From NCBI RefSeq assembly GCF_021391675.1, contig NZ_CP090095.1, positions 1,493,501-1,557,500 on the forward strand: DNA of 64,000 bases. The letters are read 5' to 3'. Source of the stretch: Neorhizobium galegae. GTDB taxonomy: Bacteria > Pseudomonadota > Alphaproteobacteria > Rhizobiales > Rhizobiaceae. Positions 29,809-37,912 of this stretch are shown here, piece after piece (the stretch's first letter is position 1; each line of letters opens with the position of its first letter). The notes below the pieces were generated by a model. It was not told where the DNA came from and searched no databases. It saw only the letters and a list, made by a program, of their open reading frames with translations. The position numbers were made by a program, and so were the translations under genes.

Positions 29809-30327
29809 ATGATGAACACGAAACTGAAGCCGCAGGCGGCACCGGCAGTAGCAGATCCGCATGAAGAAACCATCCGCGTCCTCTACATGGAGTCGCTGCA
29901 TCTGGTCGAACGCCTGCACCGCCGTCTTCTCGATGTGATCAAGGACGAGTTCGACCGCCAGGGTCGCGACGACGTCAACGCCGTCCAGGCTCTCCTGCTG
30001 TTCAACATCGGCAATTCGGAACTGACGGCCGGCGAACTGCGCTCCCGCGGTTACTATCTCGGCTCGAACGTCTCCTACAACGTCAAGAAGCTGGTCGACC
30101 TCGGCTTCATCAACCACCAGCGCTCGCGCATCGACCGCCGCTCGGTCCGCATCAGCCTGACGCCGGAGGGCCAGGAGATCGCCGAGGCCGTCGGCAAGCT
30201 CTACGAGCGCCACATCGGCTCGATCGAAAAGGTCGGCGGCATCGGCGAGGGCGAGTTCTCTCAGATGAACAAGCTGCTCCAGCGCCTCGACCGCTTCTGG
30301 AACGACCAGATTCTTTACCGCCTTTAA
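29809..30327 (+). CDS. ldtR: MarR family regulator LdtR
   Basis: This 172-residue winged-helix MarR-type regulator has LRSRGYYLGSNVSYNVKKLV as recognition helix and RRSVRISLTPEGQEI as wing. It matches LdtR, known in Liberibacter and Sinorhizobium as an activator/repressor of the L,D-transpeptidase gene ldtP and of osmotic and cell-wall stress genes. The gene ldtP is indeed downstream on the same strand, but about 1.1 kb away. The start ATG at 29809 is one codon upstream of a second ATG; both are plausible. Confidence 0.9.
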   Translation: MMNTKLKPQAAPAVADPHEETIRVLYMESLHLVERLHRRLLDVIKDEFDRQGRDDVNAVQALLLFNIGNSELTAGELRSRGYYLGSNVSYNVKKLVDLGFINHQRSRIDRRSVRISLTPEGQEIAEAVGKLYERHIGSIEKVGGIGEGEFSQMNKLLQRLDRFWNDQILYRL

Positions 30328-30377
30328 TCCACCAGGGGCTTGCGAAACACTCCATTACCTCCAGTCATGCGGTGCTA

Positions 30378-30428
30378 CGCAAAAGCGTAACGGGGTGTCG
30401 AAAGACGCGCCGTTACGCTTGTTTGCGT
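30378..30428. repeat. Long inverted repeat downstream of ldtR
   Basis: AAGCGTAACGG at 30383-30393 and CCGTTACGCTT at 30410-30420 are perfect 11-base arms with a 16-base loop. With a two-base bulge the stem extends by another six pairs (ACGCAA / TTGCGT). GCTACGCA and TGCGTAGC form a further nested pair just outside. There is no T-run, so it is not a standard terminator. It marks the edge between ldtR and the small minus-strand genes. Confidence 0.7.
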
Positions 30429-30457
30429 GCGGGCTGCGTAGCCCTGGCAAATCCAGC

Positions 30458-30694
30458 CTATCGCTGGGCCAGCAGGGCGCGGCCGGCGTTTCTGATGGTG
30501 AGAGCCGAGTCTGCCATCTGCGCAACCAAGCCGGCGGACATCGCTGCGGCGAGGGTCTCCGTATAGTCTTCGCCCTGGAGACCGTGCTTTTTACAGTAAT
30601 TCTGTACGGCTCCGCGTGTGGAGGTCGGCGAGACGCCAAACTTGTTGTTCTGGAAAGCATTGACAATAATTTGGTATTTTTCGTCCAGGGTCAC
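30458..30694 (-). CDS. Small protein of unknown function (78 residues)
   Basis: Coding potential is visible from biased third codon positions and a plausible soluble protein (TLDEKYQIIVNAFQNN, a basic helix AVQNYCKKHGL, and a C-terminal alanine-rich helix). The start is taken as GTG at 30694 because GGAG stands seven bases before it (ATTGGAGAGCTACCGTG); an upstream in-frame ATG at 30766 lacks a site. No family recognised. It lies in the stretch that separates ldtR from ldtP and may belong with the next small gene on the same strand. Confidence 0.5.
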   Translation of the reverse strand: MTLDEKYQIIVNAFQNNKFGVSPTSTRGAVQNYCKKHGLQGEDYTETLAAAMSAGLVAQMADSALTIRNAGRALLAQR

Positions 30695-30815
30695 GGTAGC
30701 TCTCCAATGGGTGATGTTTGGGTGCGTACCAGTATGGGGGCCGGGTTGATAGACGAATTCTGCCATCAGCGTCGGAAATACGTTCCGACATGTCCGTTTG
30801 CGCCGGAATGCTCGC

Positions 30816-31037
30816 CTATAACGTAGCCGCCGCGGCCCGGCGAATTTCGGTCGTCATGCCCGCAAACATCGAGGAGAGGTCGAGCCAGCCGTCGGGTCTG
30901 CGGCCCGTCACCTTTTCCGGCCACCCGCAGACGCCGTCCTGTTCGACATAGCCGACGCATTGCTGGGCTGTCTCATCGCGAAAATGCAGGACGACCAGCT
31001 TTCCAGGCTCAAGGGCTTCGATCGGGTACCAGTTCAA
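30816..31037 (-). CDS. Small protein of unknown function (73 residues)
   Basis: The protein has strong codon bias and an acidic, tryptophan-containing fold of beta type (WYPIEALEPGKLVVLHFRDE, then VGYVEQDGVCGWPEKV). No membrane segment or signal. The start is TTG at 31037 with GAGG upstream. It resembles small SH3-like or phage-derived unknowns, but no family can be named. The 121 bases between it and the next minus-strand gene hold a 7-base hairpin (GTCGGAA 30771-30777 with TTCCGAC 30783-30789). Confidence 0.5.
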   Translation of the reverse strand: MNWYPIEALEPGKLVVLHFRDETAQQCVGYVEQDGVCGWPEKVTGRRPDGWLDLSSMFAGMTTEIRRAAAATL

Positions 31038-31458
31038 ATCTCAAGTTCCTCACTTATGAGGGATGATTTTTAGCCAATCCGCTTGCCCCAGGCTTGCGGC
31101 TTTTACGTTTCGGCGAGGGGATCATGTCCGGAGCGCTCGGTAGGTTTTCATAAAAAAGGCAGGTCGCCGCCGACCATCTCCCGGACCGCCCCGGGATCGC
31201 CTGCCGTCTGGTGGTGTGGCGTATTTGCCGCCTGAAAAAATCACGTGCCAACACGGCTTTGTGACGCGCAAGTACCTGACACGAATTGGCCATATTGCTA
31301 TGGGACCGGCTGGATGCAACGGGCCGGCGGGAATTCGCGCTTTCACGACATTGCGATGACGACGAAGCCCGGCTGCGGCTGCGCTAACTTTTTGCGCGTT
31401 CTTAACCATATCCCTGTAGGCGTCTTTGATGCTGCTCGGGACCAGATGGGTATTATTG
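31038..31458. other. Gene-free region upstream of ldtP
   Basis: About 420 bases without a convincing gene. It contains a minus-strand terminator (31152-31205) for which no minus-strand gene is visible upstream. It must also hold the ldtP promoter, which I cannot place. Open readings here have poor codon bias and arginine-rich products typical of shadow frames. Confidence 0.5.
31152..31205 (-). terminator. Strong minus-strand terminator without an assigned gene
   Basis: On the minus strand GGCAGG pairs with CCTGCC (31158-31163 with 31200-31205), enclosing a second stem TCCCGG/CCGGGA (31178-31183 with 31191-31196), and is followed by six T. It would end a transcript that starts between here and about 31450, that is, a small RNA antisense or divergent to the ldtP leader. 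Confidence 0.6.
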
Positions 31459-32790
31459 ATGTCGAAGAAGATCGGATCTGAAGCTCTTTCCCGCCGTGCC
31501 CTGCTTCGCACGGCCTTCTCTGCCGGTGCCGCCGCACTTGCAGCGCCCGCATTCGCCCAGACGGCGATGGACGATCTGATCAATGCGCCTCGCCGCGGCA
31601 CCTGGGACGACCAGTTCGACGCCAAGGCTGCCTCCAGAACCGCCGTCAACGTCGTCTCCAACAATCCGGTGCTCGGCGCCGGCGGTCCGGCGAACACCCA
31701 GCAGGCGATTGTGGACTATCAGCAGATCGTCGCCAACGGCGGCTGGCCCGAGGTCAATCCCGGCCAGCAGCGCCTGCGCCTCGGCGTCGTCGATCCTTCC
31801 GTGCAGCAGCTGCGCCAGCGCTTGATGATTTCAGGCGACCTGCCGCGCGAGGCGGGCATGTCCTCTTCGTTCGACAGCTATGTCGACGGCGCGGTGAAGC
31901 GTTTCCAGGCCCGCCACGGCCTGCCCTCCGACGGCGTGATGGGCGAATTTACCGTCAAGGCGATGAACATATCGGCTGACGTGCGCCTGCGCCAGCTGGG
32001 GACCAATCTGGTGCGCCTGCAGTCCATGTCCGGCGATCTCGGCTCCCGCTACGTCATGGTCAATATTCCGGCCGCCTACATCGAGGCGGTGGAGAACGAC
32101 CGTGTGGCGCTGCGCACCAATGCCGTCGTTGGGCGCATCGACCGTCCGACGCACGCCATCAACTCGAAGATCTACGAGGTCATCCTCAACCCCTATTGGA
32201 CTGCGCCGCGCTCGATCGTCGAGAAGGACATCGTGCCGCTGATGCGCAAGGATCCGACTTATCTCACCCGGAACAACATCCGCCTGATCGACGGCAAGGG
32301 TAACGAAGTAGCCCCGGAAACGGTCGACTGGTTCGCGCCGAAGGCGCCGAACCTGATGTTCCGGCAGGATCCCGGCAAGATCAACGCCATGGCCTCGACG
32401 AAGATCAACTTCCACAACCCGAACAACGAATACATGCACGACACGCCCCAGCAGGGCCTGTTCAACAAGCTGATGCGCTTCGAATCCTCGGGCTGCATGC
32501 GTGTTCAGAACGTCCGCGACCTGATCAGCTGGCTGCTGCGCGACACCACCGGCTGGTCGCGCCAGGAGATCGAGCGGGTTATCTCGACGCGCCAGAACAA
32601 CCCGATCAAGCTTGCCGTGGAAGTGCCGGTCTATATCGTCTACATCACCGCCTGGTCGGCGAAGGACCGCGTCGTGCAGTTCCGCGACGACATCTACGAG
32701 CGTGACGGAAACCAGGAGCTCGCGCTGCAGACGACCACCGGCATCGAAAAGCCGGCCGGCGCTGCCGACGACGATCTGCTGCCGCAATAA
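31459..32790 (+). CDS. ldtP: L,D-transpeptidase LdtP
   Basis: The protein has 443 residues. The N-terminus is Tat-like (SRRALLRT, then a hydrophobic stretch ending APAFAQ). A peptidoglycan-binding domain (VDGAVKRFQARHGLPSDGVM) sits around residues 140-165. The YkuD catalytic domain in the C-terminal half has His327 (YMHDTP) and the catalytic Cys346 (SSGCMR). It forms 3-3 crosslinks in murein or attaches proteins, and in Rhizobiales helps polar growth. LdtR, encoded upstream, is its known regulator in relatives. A start at 31459 is preferred; in-frame ATG codons 30-33 bases upstream exist. Confidence 0.92.
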   Translation: MSKKIGSEALSRRALLRTAFSAGAAALAAPAFAQTAMDDLINAPRRGTWDDQFDAKAASRTAVNVVSNNPVLGAGGPANTQQAIVDYQQIVANGGWPEVNPGQQRLRLGVVDPSVQQLRQRLMISGDLPREAGMSSSFDSYVDGAVKRFQARHGLPSDGVMGEFTVKAMNISADVRLRQLGTNLVRLQSMSGDLGSRYVMVNIPAAYIEAVENDRVALRTNAVVGRIDRPTHAINSKIYEVILNPYWTAPRSIVEKDIVPLMRKDPTYLTRNNIRLIDGKGNEVAPETVDWFAPKAPNLMFRQDPGKINAMASTKINFHNPNNEYMHDTPQQGLFNKLMRFESSGCMRVQNVRDLISWLLRDTTGWSRQEIERVISTRQNNPIKLAVEVPVYIVYITAWSAKDRVVQFRDDIYERDGNQELALQTTTGIEKPAGAADDDLLPQ

Positions 32791-32814
32791 GATTTGCTTC
32801 TTTTTCCGTCCATG

Positions 32815-32848
32815 AGAAGCCGCATCCGCCAAGGGTGCGGCTTTTTCG
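32815..32848 (+). terminator. Rho-independent terminator after ldtP
   Basis: AGCCGCAtCC pairs with GGgTGCGGCT around a short loop, followed by TTTTT; it lies 25 bases after the ldtP stop. Confidence 0.85.
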
Positions 32849-32878
32849 TTTTCTAAGAGCATCTCCGCGTCTTCCGGC

Positions 32879-32938
32879 GAGCAAATGTCGTTCCCCGTAT
32901 TGCTCTGCGCAAGGCGTAAGGCTAAGACGCGACATTGC
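32879..32938 (+). promoter_or_regulatory. Leader of glyA with two mutually exclusive pairings
   Basis: GAGCAA 32879-32884 pairs with TTGCTC 32900-32905; alternatively GCAAATGTCG 32881-32890 pairs with CGACATTGC 32930-32938 (nine pairs, one bulged A). The two stems share bases, so only one can form. No known riboswitch class is recognised. Whether it is transcribed depends on the unmapped start site. Confidence 0.35.
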
Positions 32939-32967
32939 AATGCCCACCCCTTTGAGGAGCCTCGCAC

Positions 32968-34257
32968 ATGTCGAACACCGACGTCTTCTTCTCCCGCCCG
33001 CTCGCAGAATCCGATCCGGAAATCTTTGGCGCGATCGAGAAGGAACTGGGTCGCCAGCGCCACGAAATCGAGCTGATCGCTTCGGAGAACATCGTTTCCC
33101 GCGCCGTGCTTGAGGCGCAGGGTTCGATCATGACCAACAAGTATGCCGAGGGTTATCCGGGCAAGCGTTACTACGGCGGCTGCCAGTTCGTCGACATCGC
33201 CGAGGAACTCGCCATCGAGCGCGCCAAGAAGCTGTTCGGCGTCAATTTCGTCAACGTCCAGCCGAATTCCGGCTCGCAGATGAACCAGGCCGTATTCCTG
33301 GCGCTGCTGCAGCCCGGCGACACCTTCATGGGCCTCGACCTCAACTCGGGCGGCCACCTGACGCACGGTTCGCCGGTCAACATGTCCGGCAAATGGTTCA
33401 ACGTCGTGTCCTACGGCGTGCGCGAAGGCGACAATCTGCTCGACATGGACGAAGTCGCCCGCAAGGCGGAAGAAACCAAGCCGAAACTGATCATCGCCGG
33501 CGGCACCGCCTATTCCCGCATCTGGGACTGGAAGCGTTTCCGCGAGATCGCCGATTCGGTCGGCGCCTATCTGATGGTCGACATGGCCCATATCGCCGGT
33601 CTGGTTGCCGGTGGCCAGCATCCGTCGCCGTTCCCGCACTGCCATGTCGCCACCACGACCACCCACAAGTCGCTCCGCGGTCCGCGCGGCGGCGTCATCC
33701 TCACCAATGACGAGGAACTGGCCAAGAAGTTCAATTCGGCTGTCTTCCCCGGTCTCCAGGGCGGTCCGCTGATGCACATCATCGCCGCCAAGGCGGTCGC
33801 CTTTGGCGAAGCGCTGCAGCCGGACTTCAAGGATTATGCCGCCCAGATCGTCAAGAATGCCAAGGCGCTGTCCGAAACGCTAATGGCCGGTGGCCTCGAC
33901 ATCGTCTCCGGCGGCACCGACAACCACCTGATGCTGGTCGACCTGCGCAAGAAGAACGCAACCGGCAAGCGCGCCGAGGCCGCCCTCGGTCGCGGCTACA
34001 TCACCACCAACAAGAACGGCATTCCCTTCGACCCGGAAAAGCCCTTCGTCACCTCCGGTATCCGCCTCGGCACCCCGGCCGGCACGACACGCGGCTTCAA
34101 GGAAGCGGAATTCAAGGAGATCGGCAATCTCATCATCGAGGTTCTCGACGGCCTGAAGGTCGCCAATTCCGACGAGGGCAATGCAAGCGTCGAAGCCGCC
34201 GTGCGCGACAAGGTCGTGGCGCTCACCGGCCGCTTCCCCATGTATCCCTACATGTGA
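32968..34257 (+). CDS. glyA: Serine hydroxymethyltransferase
   Basis: This 429-residue PLP enzyme interconverts serine and glycine with tetrahydrofolate, feeding one-carbon metabolism. The PLP lysine is Lys234 in [30 protein letters not shown] and the [15 protein letters not shown] segment are conserved. Length and N-terminus are standard. TTTGAGGAGCC provides the ribosome-binding site. nrdR follows after 62 bases and the rib genes after that, a conserved alphaproteobacterial order (glyA-nrdR-ribD-ribE-ribH-nusB). Confidence 0.97.
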   Translation: MSNTDVFFSRPLAESDPEIFGAIEKELGRQRHEIELIASENIVSRAVLEAQGSIMTNKYAEGYPGKRYYGGCQFVDIAEELAIERAKKLFGVNFVNVQPNSGSQMNQAVFLALLQPGDTFMGLDLNSGGHLTHGSPVNMSGKWFNVVSYGVREGDNLLDMDEVARKAEETKPKLIIAGGTAYSRIWDWKRFREIADSVGAYLMVDMAHIAGLVAGGQHPSPFPHCHVATTTTHKSLRGPRGGVILTNDEELAKKFNSAVFPGLQGGPLMHIIAAKAVAFGEALQPDFKDYAAQIVKNAKALSETLMAGGLDIVSGGTDNHLMLVDLRKKNATGKRAEAALGRGYITTNKNGIPFDPEKPFVTSGIRLGTPAGTTRGFKEAEFKEIGNLIIEVLDGLKVANSDEGNASVEAAVRDKVVALTGRFPMYPYM

Positions 34258-34319
34258 TCCCAACCGGTACCAACGGGGACCGCATCTCGCGATCCCCCTT
34301 GCAAGCCTAAGGAGAGGCG

Positions 34320-34799
34320 ATGCGCTGCCCCTATTGCGGTTCGGAAGACACGCAGGTCAAGGATAGTCGTCCGGCGGAGGATTACACCTCGATCCGCCGC
34401 CGGCGTATCTGTCCGGATTGCGGCGGCCGCTTCACGACGTTCGAGCGCGTGCAGCTTCGCGAACTGATGGTCACCAAGAAGACCGGCCGCAAGGTGCCGT
34501 TCGACCGCAACAAGCTGGTAAGGTCGTTCCAGATCGCGCTGCGCAAGCGGCCGGTCGACAATGACCGCATCGAGCGGGCGGTGTCGGGCATCGTGCGTCG
34601 GCTCGAAAGCTCCGGCGAGAACGAGATTTCCTCGGAAGAGATCGGCCTGCAGGTGCTCGAAGCTCTGAAGAGCCTCGATGACGTCGCCTTCGTGCGCTAT
34701 GCCTCCGTCTATCGCGATTTTTCCCATGCGGAGGATTTCGAAAAGGTGATCCAGGAGATCAACGCCAAGATCGCCCGCGATCCCGGCATCGAGCCGTAA
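34320..34799 (+). CDS. nrdR: Transcriptional repressor NrdR
   Basis: This 159-residue protein has an N-terminal zinc ribbon with Cys3, Cys6, Cys31 and Cys34 ([13 protein letters not shown], then [15 protein letters not shown]), followed by an ATP-cone from residue 49. It senses ATP/dATP and represses ribonucleotide reductase genes through NrdR boxes. It starts 62 bases after glyA with AGGAGAGGCG as ribosome-binding site and is followed by ribD with one base between stop and start. Confidence 0.96.
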   Translation: MRCPYCGSEDTQVKDSRPAEDYTSIRRRRICPDCGGRFTTFERVQLRELMVTKKTGRKVPFDRNKLVRSFQIALRKRPVDNDRIERAVSGIVRRLESSGENEISSEEIGLQVLEALKSLDDVAFVRYASVYRDFSHAEDFEKVIQEINAKIARDPGIEP

Positions 34800-34800
34800 C

Positions 34801-36093
34801 ATGACGAGCGCTGCCGAAGATCGGTGGTTCATGGCGTCGGCGCTGCGCCTGTCGCGCCTTCATACCGGTCAGACGGGCACCAATCCTTCGGTCGGCTGCG
34901 TGATCGCCCAGGACGGCGAGGTGGTCGGCTCCGCCGTCACCGCACCCGGCGGGCGGCCGCATGCGGAAACCCAGGCGCTCGAGATCGCCGGGGAAAAGGC
35001 GAGGGGAGCGACCGTCTATGTCACGCTCGAACCCTGCTCGCACTATGGCCGTACCCCGCCTTGCGCCAATGCGCTGGTCGAAGCCGGCGTCGCCCGCGTC
35101 GTTATCTCATTGACCGATCCCGATCCGCGTGTCTCCGGGCGGGGGATCGCGATCCTGCGCGATGCCGGGATCACCGTCGAGACGGGGTTGATGGAGGAGG
35201 AGGGGCGCCGTGCGCTTGCCGCCTACCTCACGCGCCAGACGAAAGGCCGCCCGCATGTGACTCTGAAGCTTGCGGTTTCCGCCGACGGCATGCTCGGCCG
35301 GCGCGGCGAGGAAGTGTCGATCACCGGGCCGGAGGCGCGGGCGGACGTGCACCGGCGGCGGGCCGAGGCGGATGCGATTCTCGTCGGCATTGGCACGGTA
35401 CTGTCCGATGATCCGGAGTTGACCGTACGCATTCCCGGGCTGGAGAAACGCTCTCCGATCCGCATCGTGCTGGACCGGCGGCTGGAACTGCCGCTGGATT
35501 CGACATTGGTTCGGACGGCGCGGGACGTGCCGGTGATTGTCGTGGCTGCGCCTTCTTCCTTGGAGACTGGGGCAACACCCCCCTCTGCCCTGCCGGGCAT
35601 CTCCCCCACAAGGGGGGAGATCGGCAAGACGCAAGCTCCCGGTTCATCTTCGGCCGCATCCTCTGCCACACCAACGTCTGAGGCGGAGCGAGCGGGTGCT
35701 CCATCGATCTCCCCACCCGTGGGGGAGATGCCCGGCAGGGCAGAGGGGGGCGATCTGGCTCCGGGGGCAGCGGGCGAACTGGCCCTGAAGGCCGCCGCCC
35801 TCCAAGCCGCCGGCGTCGAGATCATGGACGCCACCGAGCTCGATATCCTCCTGGCGATCCTTGCGGTTCGGGGCATGTCCTCGCTGCTGGTCGAAGGCGG
35901 CGCAACCGTTGCGAAAGCATTCCTCGACGCAAGCCTCGTCGACCGCGTCCTCCTCTTCCAGGGCACCGGCATTGTCGGCGAGGGCGGGCTTGAATCGCCG
36001 CTGACGCCATCCGATATGCCGGCGGGGTTTAAGTTCGTGCGCGAGGAAAGCTTCGGGCCGGACCGCTGTTTCGAATACGAAAGAGGTTTCTGA
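34801..36093 (+). CDS. ribD: Bifunctional riboflavin deaminase/reductase RibD with in-frame repeat insertion
   Basis: This 430-residue enzyme carries out the deaminase and reductase steps of riboflavin synthesis. The N-terminal deaminase domain has zinc ligands His54 (RPHAETQAL), Cys79 and Cys88 (EPCSHYGRTPPC). The C-terminal reductase starts around residue 150 (RPHVTLKLAVSADGMLG) and ends with SSLLVEGGATVAKAF. Between residues about 255 and 320 lies a proline/glycine/serine-rich stretch (PPSALPGISPTRGEIG, then SPPVGEMPGRAEGG) encoded by a palindromic repeat. It explains why the protein is about 60 residues longer than usual (near 370). The reading frame is open throughout. The stop overlaps the ribE start (TGATG). 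Confidence 0.93.
   Translation: MTSAAEDRWFMASALRLSRLHTGQTGTNPSVGCVIAQDGEVVGSAVTAPGGRPHAETQALEIAGEKARGATVYVTLEPCSHYGRTPPCANALVEAGVARVVISLTDPDPRVSGRGIAILRDAGITVETGLMEEEGRRALAAYLTRQTKGRPHVTLKLAVSADGMLGRRGEEVSITGPEARADVHRRRAEADAILVGIGTVLSDDPELTVRIPGLEKRSPIRIVLDRRLELPLDSTLVRTARDVPVIVVAAPSSLETGATPPSALPGISPTRGEIGKTQAPGSSSAASSATPTSEAERAGAPSISPPVGEMPGRAEGGDLAPGAAGELALKAAALQAAGVEIMDATELDILLAILAVRGMSSLLVEGGATVAKAFLDASLVDRVLLFQGTGIVGEGGLESPLTPSDMPAGFKFVREESFGPDRCFEYERGF
35578..35750. repeat. RIME-like palindromic repeat inserted in ribD
   Basis: Perfect 32-base arms at 35578-35609 and 35719-35750 face each other as an inverted repeat around a 109-base middle. Each arm also has a local hairpin (ATCTCCCCC with GGGGGAGAT; the right one is ATCTCCCC with GGGGGAGAT). 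The arm, built on CTGCCCTGCCGGGCAT and runs of C, matches the type of the Rhizobium-specific intergenic mosaic elements (from memory). Such elements are mainly intergenic; here it sits inside a gene and keeps the frame. Confidence 0.88.
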
Positions 36094-36707
36094 TGTTCAC
36101 CGGAATTGTCACCGATATCGGCACGGTCGCGGCAACGACGCCGATGGACGAAGGCGTCAAGCTCAGGATCGCCACCAATTACGACCCGAAGACCATCGAT
36201 ATGGGCGCCTCGATCTCCCATGGCGGCGTCTGCCTGACGGTCACCAGGCTGCCGGACACGGGCAGCAACGAGCGCTGGTTCGAGGTCGAGGCCTGGGAAG
36301 AGGCGCTGCGGCTGACGACGATTGCTGCCTGGACCGAGGGCACGCGCGTCAATCTTGAGCGTGCTTTAAAGATCGGCGACGAACTCGGCGGCCACATCGT
36401 CTCCGGCCATGTGGACGGCAAGGCGGAAATTCTGGGCATCGAACATGAAGGTGAGGCGGTCCGCATTCGTCTTCGGGCACCCGAAGCGCTTGCCCGGTTC
36501 GTTGCGCCGAAAGGTTCGGTCGCTCTGGACGGCACGTCGCTGACGGTCAACGCCGTCGAGGGCGCAGATTTCGACGTTCTGCTGATCCGCCATACGCTCG
36601 CCGTCACCACCTGGGGCGACCGCAAGGCGGGCGATTTCGTCAATTTCGAAGTCGACACGATGGCGCGTTACGCTGCACGGCTCGCGGAATTCCCGGCGAA
36701 AAGCTGA
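36093..36707 (+). CDS. ribE: Riboflavin synthase alpha subunit
   Basis: This 204-residue enzyme joins two 6,7-dimethyl-8-ribityllumazine molecules to riboflavin. Two lumazine-binding repeats are visible: the first starts MFTGIVTDIGTVAAT, the second near GHIVSGHVDGKAEILG. SLTVNAVEG in the second repeat is typical. The start overlaps the ribD stop by one base (TGATG), so translation is coupled. A GNAT gene converges 15 bases further on. Confidence 0.95.
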   Translation: MFTGIVTDIGTVAATTPMDEGVKLRIATNYDPKTIDMGASISHGGVCLTVTRLPDTGSNERWFEVEAWEEALRLTTIAAWTEGTRVNLERALKIGDELGGHIVSGHVDGKAEILGIEHEGEAVRIRLRAPEALARFVAPKGSVALDGTSLTVNAVEGADFDVLLIRHTLAVTTWGDRKAGDFVNFEVDTMARYAARLAEFPAKS

Positions 36708-36721
36708 CGGCGCCTCGCCGA

Positions 36722-37243
36722 TCAGTTTTCGCGCGCCAGCACCACGATCGGGCCATGGTAGTCGGCACGGGCGAACTCGCGGAAGCCGAGTTTGGATGCG
36801 ACCCTGAGCGAGGCGGCATTTTCGGGGCTGATGATGCAGGTCATCCGGCGATCGGGGAAATGCGCTTCGCCCCAGGAGATCATTGCACCCACCGCCTCGG
36901 TCGCATAACCGCGGCCATGCACGGACGGGATGAGTGCCCAGCCCGTCTCAAGCGTCCCCTCGATGGAGGGTTGAAATTCCCGGCGCATGTCCTGGAAACC
37001 GGCTTCCCCGAGAAAGCGCCCGGTTGTCTTCTCTTCGATTGCCAGGAAACCGAAACCCATGAGCTGCCACATGCCGTTGACGCGCAGCATGCGACTCCAG
37101 CTGTTTTCGCGGGACGAGGGGATACCGGATATGTAGCGAACCACGTCCGGCTCGGCCCAGAATTCCGCATAGGTCTCGAACTCGTCCAGTCGGTGAGAGC
37201 GCAGGATCAGCCGTTCGGTTTCGAGGGTCGGGATGGTGGTCAT
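36722..37243 (-). CDS. GNAT family N-acetyltransferase (RimJ/RimL-like)
   Basis: This 173-residue acetyltransferase has the pattern LETERLILRSHRLDEFETYA at the N-terminus, the acetyl-CoA loop HGRGYATEAVGAMI (Q/RxxGxG/A) and IISPENAASLRVASKLGF near the end. This is the RimJ/RimL subgroup, whose members modify ribosomal protein N-termini or small molecules; the substrate is unknown. ATG at 37243 follows GGAG by seven bases; an ATG 12 bases upstream is possible. It is inserted on the opposite strand between ribE and ribH. Confidence 0.88.
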   Translation of the reverse strand: MTTIPTLETERLILRSHRLDEFETYAEFWAEPDVVRYISGIPSSRENSWSRMLRVNGMWQLMGFGFLAIEEKTTGRFLGEAGFQDMRREFQPSIEGTLETGWALIPSVHGRGYATEAVGAMISWGEAHFPDRRMTCIISPENAASLRVASKLGFREFARADYHGPIVVLAREN

Positions 37244-37356
37244 GGCGGGCTCCATGGTGCGAATGGCACTGATCTTTATCGCGCCGCGCTCAGGTATTCC
37301 CGATTCGCATCGCTGCGTTCAGCGAAAATTGCTTGCCATTCCCCTCAGAGCGTGTT

Positions 37357-37385
37357 TTGACCGCCACCTGCCCGAGACCCATATG
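37357..37385 (+). promoter_or_regulatory. Candidate promoter of ribH
   Basis: TTGACC at 37357-37362, a 17-base spacer and CATATG at 37380-37385 resemble a sigma-70-type promoter, 64 bases before ribH. The -10 element has three of six consensus bases. Confidence 0.35.
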
Positions 37386-37449
37386 ACTATCGGCCCGCTT
37401 TGAAGGCGATATCGATCTCATGCTGGGCCGATTTGAACAAAGGTGAATC

Positions 37450-37908
37450 ATGTCACGCGAAACCGCTCCACACCTCCTCGTCGTCGAGGCGCGTTTCTAC
37501 GACGATATGTCCGATGCGCTGCTCGATGGCGCGACCCATGCGCTGAAGGAGGCCGGGGCGACCTATGACGTGGTCACCGTTCCGGGTGCGCTCGAAATCC
37601 CGCCGGCAATCGCCATGGCGCTCGATGCGTCGGAAGAGGGCGGCACCGACTACGACGGCTTCGTCGCGCTCGGCATGGTCATCCGCGGCGAGACCTATCA
37701 CTTCGATATCGTCTCGAATGAATCCTCGCGCGCGCTGATGGACCTCGCCGTGTCGGAATCGCTGGCGATCGGCAACGGCATCCTCACCTGCGAGAACGAC
37801 GAACAGGCCTGGGCGCGCGCCCGCCGTTCGGACAAGGACAAGGGCGGCTTCGCCGCCCGCGCCGCGCTGACCATGATCGCGCTGCGTGACAAGATGAACG
37901 GCGGTTGA
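37450..37908 (+). CDS. ribH: 6,7-dimethyl-8-ribityllumazine synthase
   Basis: This 152-residue enzyme condenses the ribityl-pyrimidine with the four-carbon butanone phosphate, giving the substrate of Rib[19 protein letters not shown] is the N-terminal substrate loop, [15 protein letters not shown] and [20 protein letters not shown] are the active-site segments with the catalytic histidine. AAAGGTG precedes the ATG at 37450. No FMN riboswitch is recognised upstream. nusB follows after 4 bases. Confidence 0.95.
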   Translation: MSRETAPHLLVVEARFYDDMSDALLDGATHALKEAGATYDVVTVPGALEIPPAIAMALDASEEGGTDYDGFVALGMVIRGETYHFDIVSNESSRALMDLAVSESLAIGNGILTCENDEQAWARARRSDKDKGGFAARAALTMIALRDKMNGG

Positions 37909-37912
37909 TTTG

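Noticed and set aside
31054..31293. Minus-strand open frame of 79 codons upstream of ldtP
   Set aside because: It runs through the strong minus-strand terminator, has an arginine-rich product and no ribosome-binding site.
35578..35750. The ribD repeat as an insertion sequence or CRISPR
   Set aside because: It has no transposase, is under 200 bases, and consists of a single pair of inverted arms, not direct repeats.
37256..37449. FMN riboswitch before ribH
   Set aside because: None of the conserved FMN aptamer segments are present in this gap.
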